Shown here one piece after another: positions 7,776-17,718 of a stretch of 64,000 bases of DNA. Location: NCBI RefSeq assembly GCF_000016525.1, contig NC_009515.1, positions 1,576,501 to 1,640,500 on the forward strand, read 5' to 3'. Source of the DNA: Methanobrevibacter smithii ATCC 35061 (GTDB taxonomy: Archaea; Methanobacteriota; Methanobacteria; Methanobacteriales; Methanobacteriaceae). The notes below the pieces were generated by a model. It did no database searches. It was not told the origin of the DNA and saw only the letters and a list, made by a program, of their open reading frames with translations. The translations under genes were made by a program, and so were the position numbers. Numbering within the stretch: position 1 is the stretch's first letter; each line of letters opens with the position of its first letter.

Positions 7776-9557
7776 ATGTGTGGGATTGTAGGTTGCATAT
7801 TAAAAAACAATAAAAATGCAGCTCCTGTTCTTTTAGATTGTATATCTAAATTGGAATATAGAGGTTATGATTCAATAGGTATCGCTACAGTTAGTGATGG
7901 TATTAACATTAAAAAAGATAAGGGGGAAATTAAAGAGGTTGATTCTAAATTAGATTTGGCTGATATGCCTGGTCATTATGGTATTGCACATGTTCGCTGG
8001 GCTACTCATGGTGATCCAAATAAAATTAATGCTCATCCTCATACTGATGAAAATGAATCAGTAGCTGTAGTTCACAATGGTATTATTGAAAATTATTTGG
8101 ATATTAAATCTCAGCTTGAAGAAGAAGGCCATGTATTTAAATCAGATACTGATACTGAGGTTATTCCTCATTTAATAGAAAAATATATGGACAAAGGATT
8201 TGATTTGGAAGATGCTGTACGTGAAACAATCGGAATAATTCACGGAGCTTATGCAATAGCTGCTGTTAGTAAAAATGAACCTGATAAAATAATAGCTACC
8301 CGTAAAGACAGTCCTTTAATTGTCGGTATTGGTGAAGACGGATATTACCTAGCTTCTGATTCTCCGGCTATACTGGAATATGCAAGAGACATAATCTATC
8401 CTGAAAAAGGGGAACTGGTCATTATTGATGAAAATGAAATAGTGGTCAAGGATGAATTTGACAATGTTATAGAAAAAGAAATTGAAACTATTGACTGGAC
8501 TCCTGAAATGGCTGAAAAGGAAGGTTATGACTATTTCATGATTAAAGAAATCAATGAACAGGCTACAGCAGTTAGAAACACTTTAACTGAAAGGGATAAT
8601 ATTCAGGAAATTATTGATGATTTGGGAGATATTTCAAGAATCTGTTTTGTAGCATGTGGTACATCTTTCCATGCTTCTATAACTGGTAAATATCTTTTAG
8701 AATCTTTGGCAGGTATTCCGACTGATGTTATTTTAGCTTCTGAATTTAAATACTCTGCAAATACATTAAACGAAGATACTTTAGTTATTTTCATATCCCA
8801 ATCAGGTGAAACAGCAGACAGTCTTAAGGCACTGGATTTAGCTAATGAAACATCCAAAACTTTAGGTGTAGTTAATGTAGCAGGTTCAGCTATTACAAGG
8901 CGTGCTGATTATGTGATACAAACTCAGGCAGGTCCTGAGATTGGAGTTGCTGCAACCAAAACTTATGTAAGTCAATTGACTGCTATTTATTTATTTGCAG
9001 CATTAATAGCTAAAGATGAAAAATTGCTTGAAGATATCTACAAGGTCCCTGATTTCATTGAGGAGCTACTGAAAGAAGTTGATTCAATTAAGACAATGTC
9101 TAAAAAATATAAGTTTGCCCGTGACTTTTTCTTTATTGGAAGAGGATATTCTTATCCTATAGCTTTGGAAGGAGCTTTAAAACTTAAAGAAATTACCTAT
9201 ATTCATGGTGAAGGTTATGCTGCAGGTGAACTTAAACATGGGCCACTTGCACTTATTGATGAGGGAATTCCTGTTGTTGTAATACTGCCTCCTGGAGAAA
9301 ACCACAGAAAAACAATGAGTAATTTGGAAGAAGTTAAATCCCGTGGTGCAGATATTTTAGCTATCGGTTCTAAGAATGATGAAAGACTAAAACTAAAGTC
9401 TGATGATTTGTTTACTATAGACAGTGATGTTAATGAAGTTATTGCACCTTTAGTTTATATAGTGCCATTACAATTGCTGGCATATTATGTGGCTGTTGAA
9501 AAAGGTTTGGATCCTGATAAGCCTAAAAACTTAGCTAAATGTGTAACAGTGGAGTGA
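7776..9557 (+). CDS. glmS: Glucosamine-6-phosphate synthase
   Basis: The protein (593 residues) makes glucosamine-6-phosphate from fructose-6-phosphate and glutamine. The N-terminal class II glutaminase starts MCGIVGC, so Cys2 (Cys1 after Met removal) is the nucleophile. Two SIS isomerase domains follow from about residue 280; SQSGETADS and [11 protein letters not shown] mark the sugar-phosphate site. The C-terminus ends [13 protein letters not shown], the usual tail reaching the active site. It supplies amino sugars for pseudomurein and glycans. GAGGTG precedes the ATG. It lies in the purC-cobA transcript. Confidence 0.97.
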   Translation: MCGIVGCILKNNKNAAPVLLDCISKLEYRGYDSIGIATVSDGINIKKDKGEIKEVDSKLDLADMPGHYGIAHVRWATHGDPNKINAHPHTDENESVAVVHNGIIENYLDIKSQLEEEGHVFKSDTDTEVIPHLIEKYMDKGFDLEDAVRETIGIIHGAYAIAAVSKNEPDKIIATRKDSPLIVGIGEDGYYLASDSPAILEYARDIIYPEKGELVIIDENEIVVKDEFDNVIEKEIETIDWTPEMAEKEGYDYFMIKEINEQATAVRNTLTERDNIQEIIDDLGDISRICFVACGTSFHASITGKYLLESLAGIPTDVILASEFKYSANTLNEDTLVIFISQSGETADSLKALDLANETSKTLGVVNVAGSAITRRADYVIQTQAGPEIGVAATKTYVSQLTAIYLFAALIAKDEKLLEDIYKVPDFIEELLKEVDSIKTMSKKYKFARDFFFIGRGYSYPIALEGALKLKEITYIHGEGYAAGELKHGPLALIDEGIPVVVILPPGENHRKTMSNLEEVKSRGADILAIGSKNDERLKLKSDDLFTIDSDVNEVIAPLVYIVPLQLLAYYVAVEKGLDPDKPKNLAKCVTVE

Positions 9558-9562
9558 GATTT

Positions 9563-9871
9563 ATGATTTCAATTTTTAAACTTGATGGAGAAGAATCTAA
9601 AGCTATTTTTGCTTTGGAATTTAACGAAACTCCATATTTATTTTTATATTTCAATCAGGAATGGGTTAATGAAACCGACCCTGAAGTTAAAGCTCTAAAA
9701 GAAGAATATTCTAAAGCAATGGATTTAAACGATTTAAGAGATTTGGAGTTAGGTGAAAGTATTGATTTTGATGATGGTGTCATACTTTGCTTATCTAAAT
9801 TTGAAAATCCGAACTCCGGAGTTAAAGATATTTTATATTCCTATTCAGAACTTCTACTTGTAGATGATTAA
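9563..9871 (+). CDS. Small acidic protein of unknown function
   Basis: The ATG at 9563 gives 102 residues and is preceded by GGAGTGAG, which overlaps the glmS stop. An upstream in-frame ATG inside glmS would add eight residues but has no such site. The protein is acidic, with Phe/Tyr-rich segments (YLFLYFNQEW) and a repeated LRDLELGESIDFDDG stretch. It has no membrane segment and no Cys pair beyond one Cys. I do not recognise it. As the last gene of the operon before the hairpin at 9889-9918 it is probably co-expressed with glmS. Confidence 0.65.
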   Translation: MISIFKLDGEESKAIFALEFNETPYLFLYFNQEWVNETDPEVKALKEEYSKAMDLNDLRDLELGESIDFDDGVILCLSKFENPNSGVKDILYSYSELLLVDD

Positions 9872-9888
9872 AAAATATGTTTTTGAAT

Positions 9889-9918
9889 TAGCTATTAATT
9901 ATATTAATTAAATAGCTA
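9889..9918 (+). terminator. Hairpin ending the purC-glmS operon
   Basis: TAGCTATTAATTA at 9889-9901 pairs with TAATTAAATAGCTA at 9905-9918 with one bulged A. T-rich sequence follows. It sits 18 bases after the last stop codon of the operon. Confidence 0.55.
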
Positions 9919-10470
9919 TTATTTTACTATTTATTTTGCAATACTCTTATTTAATTGACTTTCTTTTGCATTATTCTAATACTTCCTTGAAAAGCAGTTT
10001 TTCCAAAATCTGTTTTTGAAACTTAATTTAACTATTTTGTTTGGTTTAATTAATTTAAATATTTGGGATAATCTAATTTTGCAGTTTATTTGTGTGTTTT
10101 TTATAATTTGGATTGCAGTATTTTGGAATCTGATTTAAACATAATAATTCATTGTTTTTTAGATAATTTTAAGTTTAATTTTTATCATATTTTAATTTAG
10201 ATAGTTAATTAATTGCTGTTTATTAAAATAATGGATTAACTATTGTTGATTATTAAAATAAGCCTTCAGATTAATTTTACTTTAAGCTTATTAATTTATT
10301 TGGCTCTCGTAGCTTTATTTGACTAAATACCTTAGGAAAATTCTCCTGTGATTTTTAATTATAACTTATTAACAATTTTTAAATACTTACAATTATCTAT
10401 ATTTTTTTTAAGCTTTAAATTGCTTATTTTAGCTATTTTAACTTTATTTGAGCTTATTTTGAAATTCAAA
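9919..10470. other. AT-rich gap with no gene seen
   Basis: The stretch is extremely AT-rich and has no convincing ORF; a 77-codon frame on the minus strand that covers the adhesin promoter has neither a ribosome binding site nor a recognisable protein. Two imperfect copies of a roughly 30-base segment containing TTATTAAAATAA lie at about 10215-10265. I see no tRNA or stable hairpin. Confidence 0.4.
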
Positions 10471-10482
10471 AGCTTTTTATAA
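10471..10482 (+). promoter_or_regulatory. TATA box of the 627-residue adhesin
   Basis: AGCTTTTTATAA has the archaeal TATA form, with a start expected near 10505. This would leave a leader of about 40 bases ending in AAGAGGTGGACTT, a strong ribosome binding site. Confidence 0.45.
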
Positions 10483-10545
10483 GAAAAGATAAAAACAATA
10501 TACACACAAGAAAAAAATATTTCTTGATTCATAAGAGGTGGACTT

Positions 10546-12429
10546 ATGTTTGGCAATAAAATGAAGATATTTTTAATAACACTTTGTTTCATGTTGTCTG
10601 TATCTGCAGTTGGTGCGGCTTCAGATGTTGGTAATGTGGTGTCATTTGATGACGATGTTGAAACAAGTGATTTGGATGTTGATCCTCCATCGGGGATTGA
10701 TGATATAAATAATGTAACTTATTCTAAATCCGAATATACTCGAGAACCGGTTATTTATGGTGAAGACCTTTCAATGTATTATAAAAACGGAAGCCGGTAT
10801 GAAGTATCTATATATCAGGATGGTAAACTTATAAATTCTCAAAATAATGATTCTAAAGTAATTTTCAATGTTAATGGTGTGAATTACACAAAAGAATTGG
10901 TAAACGGTAAAGCTTTCATAGGGATTAACTTAAATCCTGGAAATTACACAATAACTACATTTTATCATTATACAGACGGATTAGCTACCAAGACCAATAA
11001 TATTGAAGTATTGTCTACTATTCAGGCTAATGATGTTGTTAAGTTTTTTAGGAATGGTACTCAGTATTGTGCTAAGTTTTTGGATGGTTGTGGCAGTCCT
11101 TTGGTTAATGCCAGTGTTATTTTTAATATTAATGGTGTTTTTTATAAAAAGCAGACTGATGATAATGGTATGGCCAAATTGAATATTAATTTGCGCCCTG
11201 GTGTGTATATTTTAACTGCTATGCATCCTGACGCTTTGATGTATGGAAGTAATATCACTGTACTGTCTACTATTCTGGCTAATGATGTTGTTAAGTTTTT
11301 TAGGAATGGTACTCAGTATTGTGCTAAGTTTTTGGATGGTTGTGGCAGTCCTTTGGTTAATGCCAGTGTTACTTTTAATATTAACGGTGTGCTTTACAAA
11401 AAACAGACTGATTATGAAGGTGTAGCTAGGCTGAATATCAACCTCTTTCCGGGAAAGTATATTTTAACTGCTATGCATCCTGACGGTTTGATGTATGGAT
11501 ATAATATTACTGTACTGTCTACTATTCATGGAGACGACATTGTTAAGTTTTTTAGGAATGGTACTCAGTATTGTGCTAAGTTTTTGGATGGTTGTGGCAG
11601 TCCTTTGGTTAATGCCAGTGTTATTTTTAATATTAATGGTGTTTTTTATAAAAAGCAGACTGATGATAATGGTATGGCCAGATTGAATATTGACCTATTT
11701 CCTGGAGAGTATATTTTAACTGCAATTCATTTAAACGGTGAAGAAAAAGCAAATATTATTAAAGTATTGACTACTATTTCAGCAGAGGATATTTCATTAA
11801 TTGAGAATAAAAGTGGAGTATTTGTACTTAAAACTCATGACGGTGCAAGAAATGTATCAATAACAATTGATGGTGTTGAATACATTGTTCAAACTGATGA
11901 TGGAGGTGTTGCTACTTTGAATGTTTCTTTATCAAAGGGTAATCATGCAGTACTTTCCAAGAACTTGAATTCAGGAGAGGAAATATTCAATACGATTTAT
12001 GTAATGGAAGATCCTGCTTTTATTAAATACTACAGCATTTACGGTGTATCTCCTGATGGAAAATATATTATGGCTATCGGAAGACCTTCAGCTGCTGGTG
12101 AATTAAGCAAATATGGTTATACATTATACAAATCAGTATTTGAAAGAATATGTCCATGCTGCAGAAGTGACAGACTTTACTGGGGAATATTTTGGGCAGG
12201 CAGTGAAACAGCAAACTGGGGTGTTTTCCCAGCTACTGGTTTAAAAGAGTCAGGAAGTGCAGAAGGTCATATATTCTGTGCTAAATGTGATGCAGATTTC
12301 TCTGTTATTGATGGTAAAAACCATGGTGGCGGTTCTAAAAATCTGATAAAAGTTATTTCTACTGTCAGTTCATCGAAGGATGAAGCATACATATTAAAAA
12401 ATGGACAAATGCCTTATTCGGCATTATAA
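10546..12429 (+). CDS. Repeat-rich adhesin-like secreted protein
   Basis: The 627-residue protein begins with a signal peptide (ITLCFMLSVSAVGAA). One diverged repeat domain follows at about 80-160, then three 84-residue repeats with almost the same sequence, then a further diverged domain to about 485. The repeats carry FNINGVxYKKQTD and a PGxYILTA ending and look like Ig-type beta sandwiches; each has two Cys in QYCAKFLDGC. The last 140 residues form a different domain with CPCC at 536-539 and CAKC at 578-581, which could bind zinc. There is no C-terminal membrane anchor. GAGGTGG precedes the ATG. The gene ends 16 bases inside the convergent methyltransferase gene. Adhesin is a class name; the ligand is unknown. 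Confidence 0.8.
   Translation: MFGNKMKIFLITLCFMLSVSAVGAASDVGNVVSFDDDVETSDLDVDPPSGIDDINNVTYSKSEYTREPVIYGEDLSMYYKNGSRYEVSIYQDGKLINSQNNDSKVIFNVNGVNYTKELVNGKAFIGINLNPGNYTITTFYHYTDGLATKTNNIEVLSTIQANDVVKFFRNGTQYCAKFLDGCGSPLVNASVIFNINGVFYKKQTDDNGMAKLNINLRPGVYILTAMHPDALMYGSNITVLSTILANDVVKFFRNGTQYCAKFLDGCGSPLVNASVTFNINGVLYKKQTDYEGVARLNINLFPGKYILTAMHPDGLMYGYNITVLSTIHGDDIVKFFRNGTQYCAKFLDGCGSPLVNASVIFNINGVFYKKQTDDNGMARLNIDLFPGEYILTAIHLNGEEKANIIKVLTTISAEDISLIENKSGVFVLKTHDGARNVSITIDGVEYIVQTDDGGVATLNVSLSKGNHAVLSKNLNSGEEIFNTIYVMEDPAFIKYYSIYGVSPDGKYIMAIGRPSAAGELSKYGYTLYKSVFERICPCCRSDRLYWGIFWAGSETANWGVFPATGLKESGSAEGHIFCAKCDADFSVIDGKNHGGGSKNLIKVISTVSSSKDEAYILKNGQMPYSAL
11032..11787 (+). repeat. Three tandem 252-bp coding repeats
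   Basis: The units begin at 11032, 11284 and 11536, exactly 252 bases (84 codons) apart. Within each, an 81-base core (11038-11118, 11290-11370 and 11542-11622) is identical in all three copies, including silent positions, while flanking parts have diverged. This points to recent duplication or ongoing gene conversion within the adhesin gene. Confidence 0.9.
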
Positions 12430-13637
12430 TCTCCATTTTTTACTTTTTCTAATTTTTCAGTCATGTCTAGTATTCTAGTTCTTGAATTGTTTTTCAAGTC
12501 TTGTTTTTCAGTATAATTTTCCTCACATTCTAAAATATAAAAGGCTTCTTTGGAAGTAGTTGATGGAATGTTCATTTTAGCTAAATTACGCTCAACACGT
12601 CTTTTTAATTTTTCATCTTCCATATTTTTAGTTAGAAAAATCGGTGTTTTGACAGCAGAGGATATTTTGGTGTTGTGTCTTGCATCATGTCTGACTTCTG
12701 CCCGTTTATCTAAAATAAAATCACTGCTGTTGTTTAGATTAGGGTCTCTAAATGGAATGCCTACATCAGATAAAGCTATTCTGATTTCATCGTTTTTTGG
12801 AAGGGATTTATCAAGAACTTCTGGATTTGGACTGGCTAGGGTTCCTCCCTGTTTTCTTCCGAAAATAGGTCCCTGACCAACATAAAATCCAGCTTCTATA
12901 AAACCTGCCCTGACTGGTGCAGAAGAAGTATAAGTAGCTATGATACCTCTGTCTTTAATTACACGTCTGAACTCCCTGAAGAAATCCAGAGAAAATAATT
13001 CAGGAGCCATATTTTGACTGAATGGGTCTAAAAATATTGCATCATAATAGTTGTCTTCCAAATTTTGAACAGTTTGTCTTGCATCTTCAATATAAACATT
13101 GATGTCAATATTTTCAGGAATTTTGCATTTTTCATAGCTAATGCCGGCATAATCCTGTTTTATTAATTCATTTTCAATAGCTTTTTTGGTAATGTCATGT
13201 TCCGGAATTGGTGAGGGAACTAAAAGACCGCATGCAAGAGTAGCTTTTGAAATTTCAACCATATCAATTTGTAAACTGGAATCTGAGCTATTTTTAATAA
13301 AATCGGCTATTGCAGCAGATGAATTGTATCCAAGTCCTGCACAGATATCTAAAATAGCTAGATCTTCATCGTAGTTGAATTTCATAGGTTTGATAAATTT
13401 CTCAAATGATTCACTTATTGCACCTGTAGATGTATGAAGTGTTTCAACTTTGTGATTTATTTCCTTTGAATTAATGGAATATGATCCGTCATCAGTTAAA
13501 ACAAAATAATCCTTGTTTCCATCAAAAAAATTACATCTTGAATTAATATTTCCACTACTTCTTTCTTTTTCAAAACAGCTGTTGACTAAATCAAAAATAT
13601 CATCATTGATTACTCTGGCATTTTTTTCATAACTCAT
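12414..13637 (-). CDS. MnmC-like SAM-dependent methyltransferase
   Basis: The protein (407 residues) has a class I methyltransferase core in its middle. ILDICAGLGYNSS near residue 95 is the SAM-binding loop, MVEISKATLACG is the acidic second strand, and AIFLDPFSQNMAPELFS near 205 resembles the catalytic segment of the MnmC methyltransferase domain (DUF752/Methyltransf_30). In bacteria that domain completes mnm5 modification of wobble uridine in tRNA. The archaeal relatives lack the fused oxidase and their substrate is not established, so a tRNA base is only a reasonable guess. The N-terminal 80 and C-terminal 100 residues are specific to this group. Its stop lies inside the end of the convergent adhesin gene. 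Confidence 0.75.
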   Translation of the reverse strand: MSYEKNARVINDDIFDLVNSCFEKERSSGNINSRCNFFDGNKDYFVLTDDGSYSINSKEINHKVETLHTSTGAISESFEKFIKPMKFNYDEDLAILDICAGLGYNSSAAIADFIKNSSDSSLQIDMVEISKATLACGLLVPSPIPEHDITKKAIENELIKQDYAGISYEKCKIPENIDINVYIEDARQTVQNLEDNYYDAIFLDPFSQNMAPELFSLDFFREFRRVIKDRGIIATYTSSAPVRAGFIEAGFYVGQGPIFGRKQGGTLASPNPEVLDKSLPKNDEIRIALSDVGIPFRDPNLNNSSDFILDKRAEVRHDARHNTKISSAVKTPIFLTKNMEDEKLKRRVERNLAKMNIPSTTSKEAFYILECEENYTEKQDLKNNSRTRILDMTEKLEKVKNGDYNAE

Positions 13638-13847
13638 TTTAATCTATTTAAATAATTAATTTTTGACTAATATAAATCTATTAGAAAAAGTAAAAATCGG
13701 TTTTATAAATCATTACAAGAATATGATACTTTAAAAAAGATAATTATTACTGATATTATTTATGATATGTCAGGTTTGATATAATTTAAATTCAGATTAC
13801 TATAATTTTAAATACTGTCATGATACAATATTATGTGGTGACTTTTT

Positions 13848-14906
13848 TTGGAATTTTTCAATTTTGATGTTGGTAAAAATCGTATATATAATGTGGATTG
13901 GCTTAAGACTATTGCAATACTTGCGGTATTGTTATTGCACTGTTCTTCGAAATATTTGATGCCGGATTTTGTGTTTCAGCCAAATTGGTACTGTGGAGTA
14001 TTTTTTGAATCACTTTCCAGATTCGGTGTTCCTTTATTTATCATGGTTTCAGGATTTCTTATTTTAAGAAAAGACCAACCAATTTCATCTGTTCCTAGAA
14101 GAATTAAAAGGGTTTTAATTCCTTTTATTTTTTGGCTAGTAGTCTATGTAATTGCTAAATTTGCAATGATTTATCATTCATTTGATTTAATTCAATTTGG
14201 ATACTTTTTAATTCAGGCATTTTTAGACCCAACTATTGTTTCAATCGAGTTTTGGTTTGTTTACATGATTGTAGGGTTGTATATATTTTCACCGATTATT
14301 ACTACATGGCTGCATAATGCCGAAATTTATGAAATTGAGTATTTTTTAATTGTATGGGCTTTGATTTCCTTTGTAGGATTTTCAAATGTTGATTTTTTAT
14401 TATATGATTATTTAAAATATTTCACAGGAAGTATCGGTTATTTTATATTGGGATATTATTTATACATTAAACAAAAATCTGTTTTAAAAAATAAAAACTT
14501 CGGACTGGTACTGTTTGTAGCAGGAACATTGTTGTCATTTTTAGGAACAGTATTGTCTTCTATGGCGATTGGTGGACAGTCTTTATTATTTTTTAATTTA
14601 GGTGATGTAACTCCAAATGCCTGTCTTCAAGCTATTGGAATGTTTATAATAGTATTAAACACAGATTGTGAAAAATATTCTAAATCAGTTAATAATGCTT
14701 TTGTTTTTTGCAGTATTGGAAGTTATGGAGTTTATTTAGCTAATGTTTTATTTATTAACATTTTCGATAAAATTCTTTCATTTAATGTTATGGGAAATGC
14801 TGCACTGACTATAGTTTTAGAATGTATTGCTGTTTTTATAATCTGTAATATTTTTATTAGACTGATGAGTAAAGTTCCGGTTTTAGAGAAATTTTCCGGA
14901 ATTTAA
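13848..14906 (+). CDS. Acyltransferase-3 family membrane protein
   Basis: This integral membrane protein (352 residues, about ten hydrophobic segments) matches the acyltransferase-3 family that O-acetylates or succinylates surface sugars. Landmarks are IYNVDWLKTIAILAVLLLHCS near the start, with the usual membrane His, and SRFGVPLFIMVSGFLI after it. The start is TTG: GTGGTGA lies seven bases upstream and there is no in-frame ATG near. With the glycosyltransferases and flippases around it, it probably modifies a glycan of the cell wall or a glycoprotein. The acceptor is unknown. It has a separate promoter region shared with the divergent methyltransferase gene. Confidence 0.85.
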   Translation: MEFFNFDVGKNRIYNVDWLKTIAILAVLLLHCSSKYLMPDFVFQPNWYCGVFFESLSRFGVPLFIMVSGFLILRKDQPISSVPRRIKRVLIPFIFWLVVYVIAKFAMIYHSFDLIQFGYFLIQAFLDPTIVSIEFWFVYMIVGLYIFSPIITTWLHNAEIYEIEYFLIVWALISFVGFSNVDFLLYDYLKYFTGSIGYFILGYYLYIKQKSVLKNKNFGLVLFVAGTLLSFLGTVLSSMAIGGQSLLFFNLGDVTPNACLQAIGMFIIVLNTDCEKYSKSVNNAFVFCSIGSYGVYLANVLFINIFDKILSFNVMGNAALTIVLECIAVFIICNIFIRLMSKVPVLEKFSGI

Positions 14907-15008
14907 TCTTTTTTATTTTTTTACTTCAATTTTTATTTTAAAAATGAGGAAAATTTATATAATTTCTAATTTAAATTTTATTTTAACTAATAAAATAAGG
15001 TTAATTAA

Positions 15009-16988
15009 ATGTTTGAGATTAAAGCTAAAGATAATAGAGGCAGAGTTGGTGTTTTGAAAACTAACTCTGGTGATGTAAAAACCCCTAATTTAATGCCAGT
15101 TATCCATCCTCGTAAACAAACTATTGATGTTAAAAAATATGGGGCAGATATAGTTATTACCAATGCTTATTTAATTTACAAAGATGAGGATTTAAAAAAG
15201 AAAGCTGCAGAAATAGGGCTTCATAAGTTAATTAATTTTGACGGTCCGATTATGACGGATTCAGGTTCGTTCCAACTGTCTGTTTACGGTGATGTTGATA
15301 TTACAAATAAAGAGGTTATTGAGTTTCAGGAATTGATTAAAACAGACATTGGAACTAGTTTGGATATTCCAACAGCACCTTTTGTAACCCGTGAAAAGGC
15401 TGAAGCAGATTTGGAAGTTACTTTGGAAAGGGCTAAGGAAGCTGTTGATTACAGAAATTCCCAAAATATGGAAATGAAATTGAATTCTGTAGTTCAAGGT
15501 TCAACTTTTCCTGATTTAAGAAGAAAATGTGCAGATGAACTGACTAAATTAGATGCGGATTTGTATCCTATAGGTGCAGTAGTTCCGTTAATGGAATCAT
15601 ATCATTATAAGGAGCTTGTTGATGTTGTAATGAACAGTGTAGCACATCTTCCGGACAGTAAGCCCCGTCACTTGATGGGTGCAGGCCATCCGATGATTTT
15701 TGCCTTGGCTGTAGCTATGGGATGTGATTTGTTTGATTCAGCAGCTTATATATTATATGCTGAAGATGACCGTTTATTGTCTGTAAGAGGAACTTACAAA
15801 CTTGAAAACTTACAGGAAATGCCATGTTCATGTGAAGTTTGCTGCAACTACACTCCGGATGACTTAAGGGCTATGCCTAAAGAAAAAAGAAGAGATTTAA
15901 TAGCTCAGCATAACTTAAATGTTTCATTTGCTGAGTTAAGATTAATTAGGCAGGCTATTTATGAAGGTTCATTAATGGAACTTGTTGAAGAACGCTGCAG
16001 AGCACACCCTAATCTGCTTGAAGCTCTTCGCCAATTAGGCAACTACAGCAAAGATTTGGAAAAATATGATCCGAGAAGTAAAAAATCAGCATTTTTCTAC
16101 ACAGGTTCAGAATCATTATACAGAAGTGAAGTTTTAAGGCATATTCAAAAGCTAAGGGCAATGCCCAGAAAACGTGATTTGGTAATATTGCCTCCTTCAC
16201 GTAAACCTTACAGCAAATATGTTTCAAGTAAGCTTGGAAACTTTTATGTTTATGGAAGTGAACAGGAATTGGATTTGAACAATACTGATTTTATGGTATT
16301 GGATATTCCGTTCGGTCTTATTCCTCTTGAAATTGATGAAATATATCCATTAAGTCAAAATGAATCTCCAAGAACCTGGGATGTAAGCAGTCTGGAATTT
16401 ATTGAGGACTTTATCTCAGAATTTGTAGAATACTATGATCAGGTCTTAATTCACTCCAATGTTATTAAAAAATTGGATATTGGATTATATAATATTCATT
16501 CACAGTCTGATGAAATCAGATATGCAAAAGATGACCTTAAAAAGGTTAAGGCAATAGCTGACTATCAGTTTGGTGTCGGAGCAGGTGATGCTTTATTTGC
16601 AGGTAATATAAAAATTGAAAAAAGTAAAAAAACAGGTAAGATAAGACATATTTATGACGGAAAAACATTAATTGTAAATATGAGAGCTTCTGACAGCTTT
16701 TTAATCCTTTCAAAAGAAGGTGCAAAAAGACTCCATGCAGCTACACAATATCCTAAAAACAGAGTTGTAGTAAATAAGGACTCAGAACCATTTTCACTTG
16801 AAGGAAAAAGCGTTTTTGCCAAATTCGTCGTGGAATGTGATGAGGATATAAGAGCTAAGGATGAAGTTTTAATTGTAAATGAAGAGGACAAGTTGCTTGC
16901 TTATGGTAAGGCATTACTTGGGGCCTGTGAAATCAACGATTTCCAAACAGGACAGGCTATTAAAACACGTAAAGGAATGAAAAAATAA
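15009..16988 (+). CDS. tgtA: Archaeal tRNA-guanine transglycosylase
   Basis: The 659-residue enzyme swaps guanine 15 of tRNA for preQ0, the first step of archaeosine formation. The N-terminal TIM barrel has MTDSGSFQLS near residue 80 with the catalytic Asp region and LMGAGHP around 220. The zinc site is CSCEVCC near residue 277 with a later His. The C-terminal PUA domain starts near 575 (RVVVNKDSEPF) and holds the tRNA acceptor end. The length agrees with full archaeal TgtA, which combines catalytic, C1, C2 and PUA domains. Downstream, a methyltransferase gene begins after 15 bases with its own strong AGGAGG site. Confidence 0.97.
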   Translation: MFEIKAKDNRGRVGVLKTNSGDVKTPNLMPVIHPRKQTIDVKKYGADIVITNAYLIYKDEDLKKKAAEIGLHKLINFDGPIMTDSGSFQLSVYGDVDITNKEVIEFQELIKTDIGTSLDIPTAPFVTREKAEADLEVTLERAKEAVDYRNSQNMEMKLNSVVQGSTFPDLRRKCADELTKLDADLYPIGAVVPLMESYHYKELVDVVMNSVAHLPDSKPRHLMGAGHPMIFALAVAMGCDLFDSAAYILYAEDDRLLSVRGTYKLENLQEMPCSCEVCCNYTPDDLRAMPKEKRRDLIAQHNLNVSFAELRLIRQAIYEGSLMELVEERCRAHPNLLEALRQLGNYSKDLEKYDPRSKKSAFFYTGSESLYRSEVLRHIQKLRAMPRKRDLVILPPSRKPYSKYVSSKLGNFYVYGSEQELDLNNTDFMVLDIPFGLIPLEIDEIYPLSQNESPRTWDVSSLEFIEDFISEFVEYYDQVLIHSNVIKKLDIGLYNIHSQSDEIRYAKDDLKKVKAIADYQFGVGAGDALFAGNIKIEKSKKTGKIRHIYDGKTLIVNMRASDSFLILSKEGAKRLHAATQYPKNRVVVNKDSEPFSLEGKSVFAKFVVECDEDIRAKDEVLIVNEEDKLLAYGKALLGACEINDFQTGQAIKTRKGMKK

Positions 16989-17003
16989 GGAGGAAAACAT
17001 AAT

Positions 17004-17666
17004 ATGTCTGATAAAGTAAATACTGGCAACAATATGGAAGATAAAAAACTTATTAAAAATGCAAGAAAACCTGAAGGAAAATTAGGTCATGAAATACTTG
17101 ACAGGATGAATAAATCTCATGAAACAATGGCCAGATGGGGAGTCAGTCATTTTAACATTGATGAAACAGATAAAATCCTTGATATCGGATGTGGCGGAGG
17201 GAAAAATCTTGAACGCTTCGCTAAACAAATAGGTAAAGACGGATGTGTTGTTGGAATTGATTACTCTGAAGTAAGTGTTGAAAAATCCACTGATTTAAAT
17301 AAACAGGCCATAGATGATGGCAAAGTTAAAGTCTTACAGGGATCTGTATCTGAAATGCCCTTTGAAGATGAAAGCTTTGACATTGTAACAGGTTTTGAAA
17401 CAATTTATTTCTGGCCGGATTTTATAAATGACTTAAAAGAAGTAAACAGGGTTCTTAAAAAAGACGGTTTGGTATTTTTCTGTAACGAAGCAGTTTACAG
17501 AGAAGGTAAAATGGATAAATATGAAGATTTAATAGAATTGTTGGATATGAAAATTTATTCTGAAGATGTTTTGAAATCAGCACTTGAAAAAGCAGGTTTT
17601 AAAGATTTTCAGGCATTTATTCAGGATGAAAATGAGTGGATTTGTGTAACTGCAAGAAAAGCTTAA
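17004..17666 (+). CDS. Class I SAM-dependent methyltransferase
   Basis: The protein has 220 residues. LDIGCGGGKNLERF near residue 53 is the SAM loop and GIDYSEVSVEKS the second strand; MPFEDESFDIVTGFETIYFW completes a Methyltransf_11-type core. The acceptor is unknown: this subfamily includes small-molecule, quinone and lipid methyltransferases. AGGAGG precedes the ATG and the gene follows tgtA by 15 bases, so they probably share a transcript, which could mean a tRNA link but does not prove it. Confidence 0.8.
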   Translation: MSDKVNTGNNMEDKKLIKNARKPEGKLGHEILDRMNKSHETMARWGVSHFNIDETDKILDIGCGGGKNLERFAKQIGKDGCVVGIDYSEVSVEKSTDLNKQAIDDGKVKVLQGSVSEMPFEDESFDIVTGFETIYFWPDFINDLKEVNRVLKKDGLVFFCNEAVYREGKMDKYEDLIELLDMKIYSEDVLKSALEKAGFKDFQAFIQDENEWICVTARKA

Positions 17667-17718
17667 CTATTAAAAACAATATAATATCATTTTTCAAATA
17701 CTCCTAAGGTTTAAAATT

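Noticed and set aside
10359-10592. A 77-codon minus-strand ORF over the adhesin promoter
   Set aside because: No ribosome binding site, very low complexity, and it covers the TATA box and start of the clear plus-strand adhesin gene.
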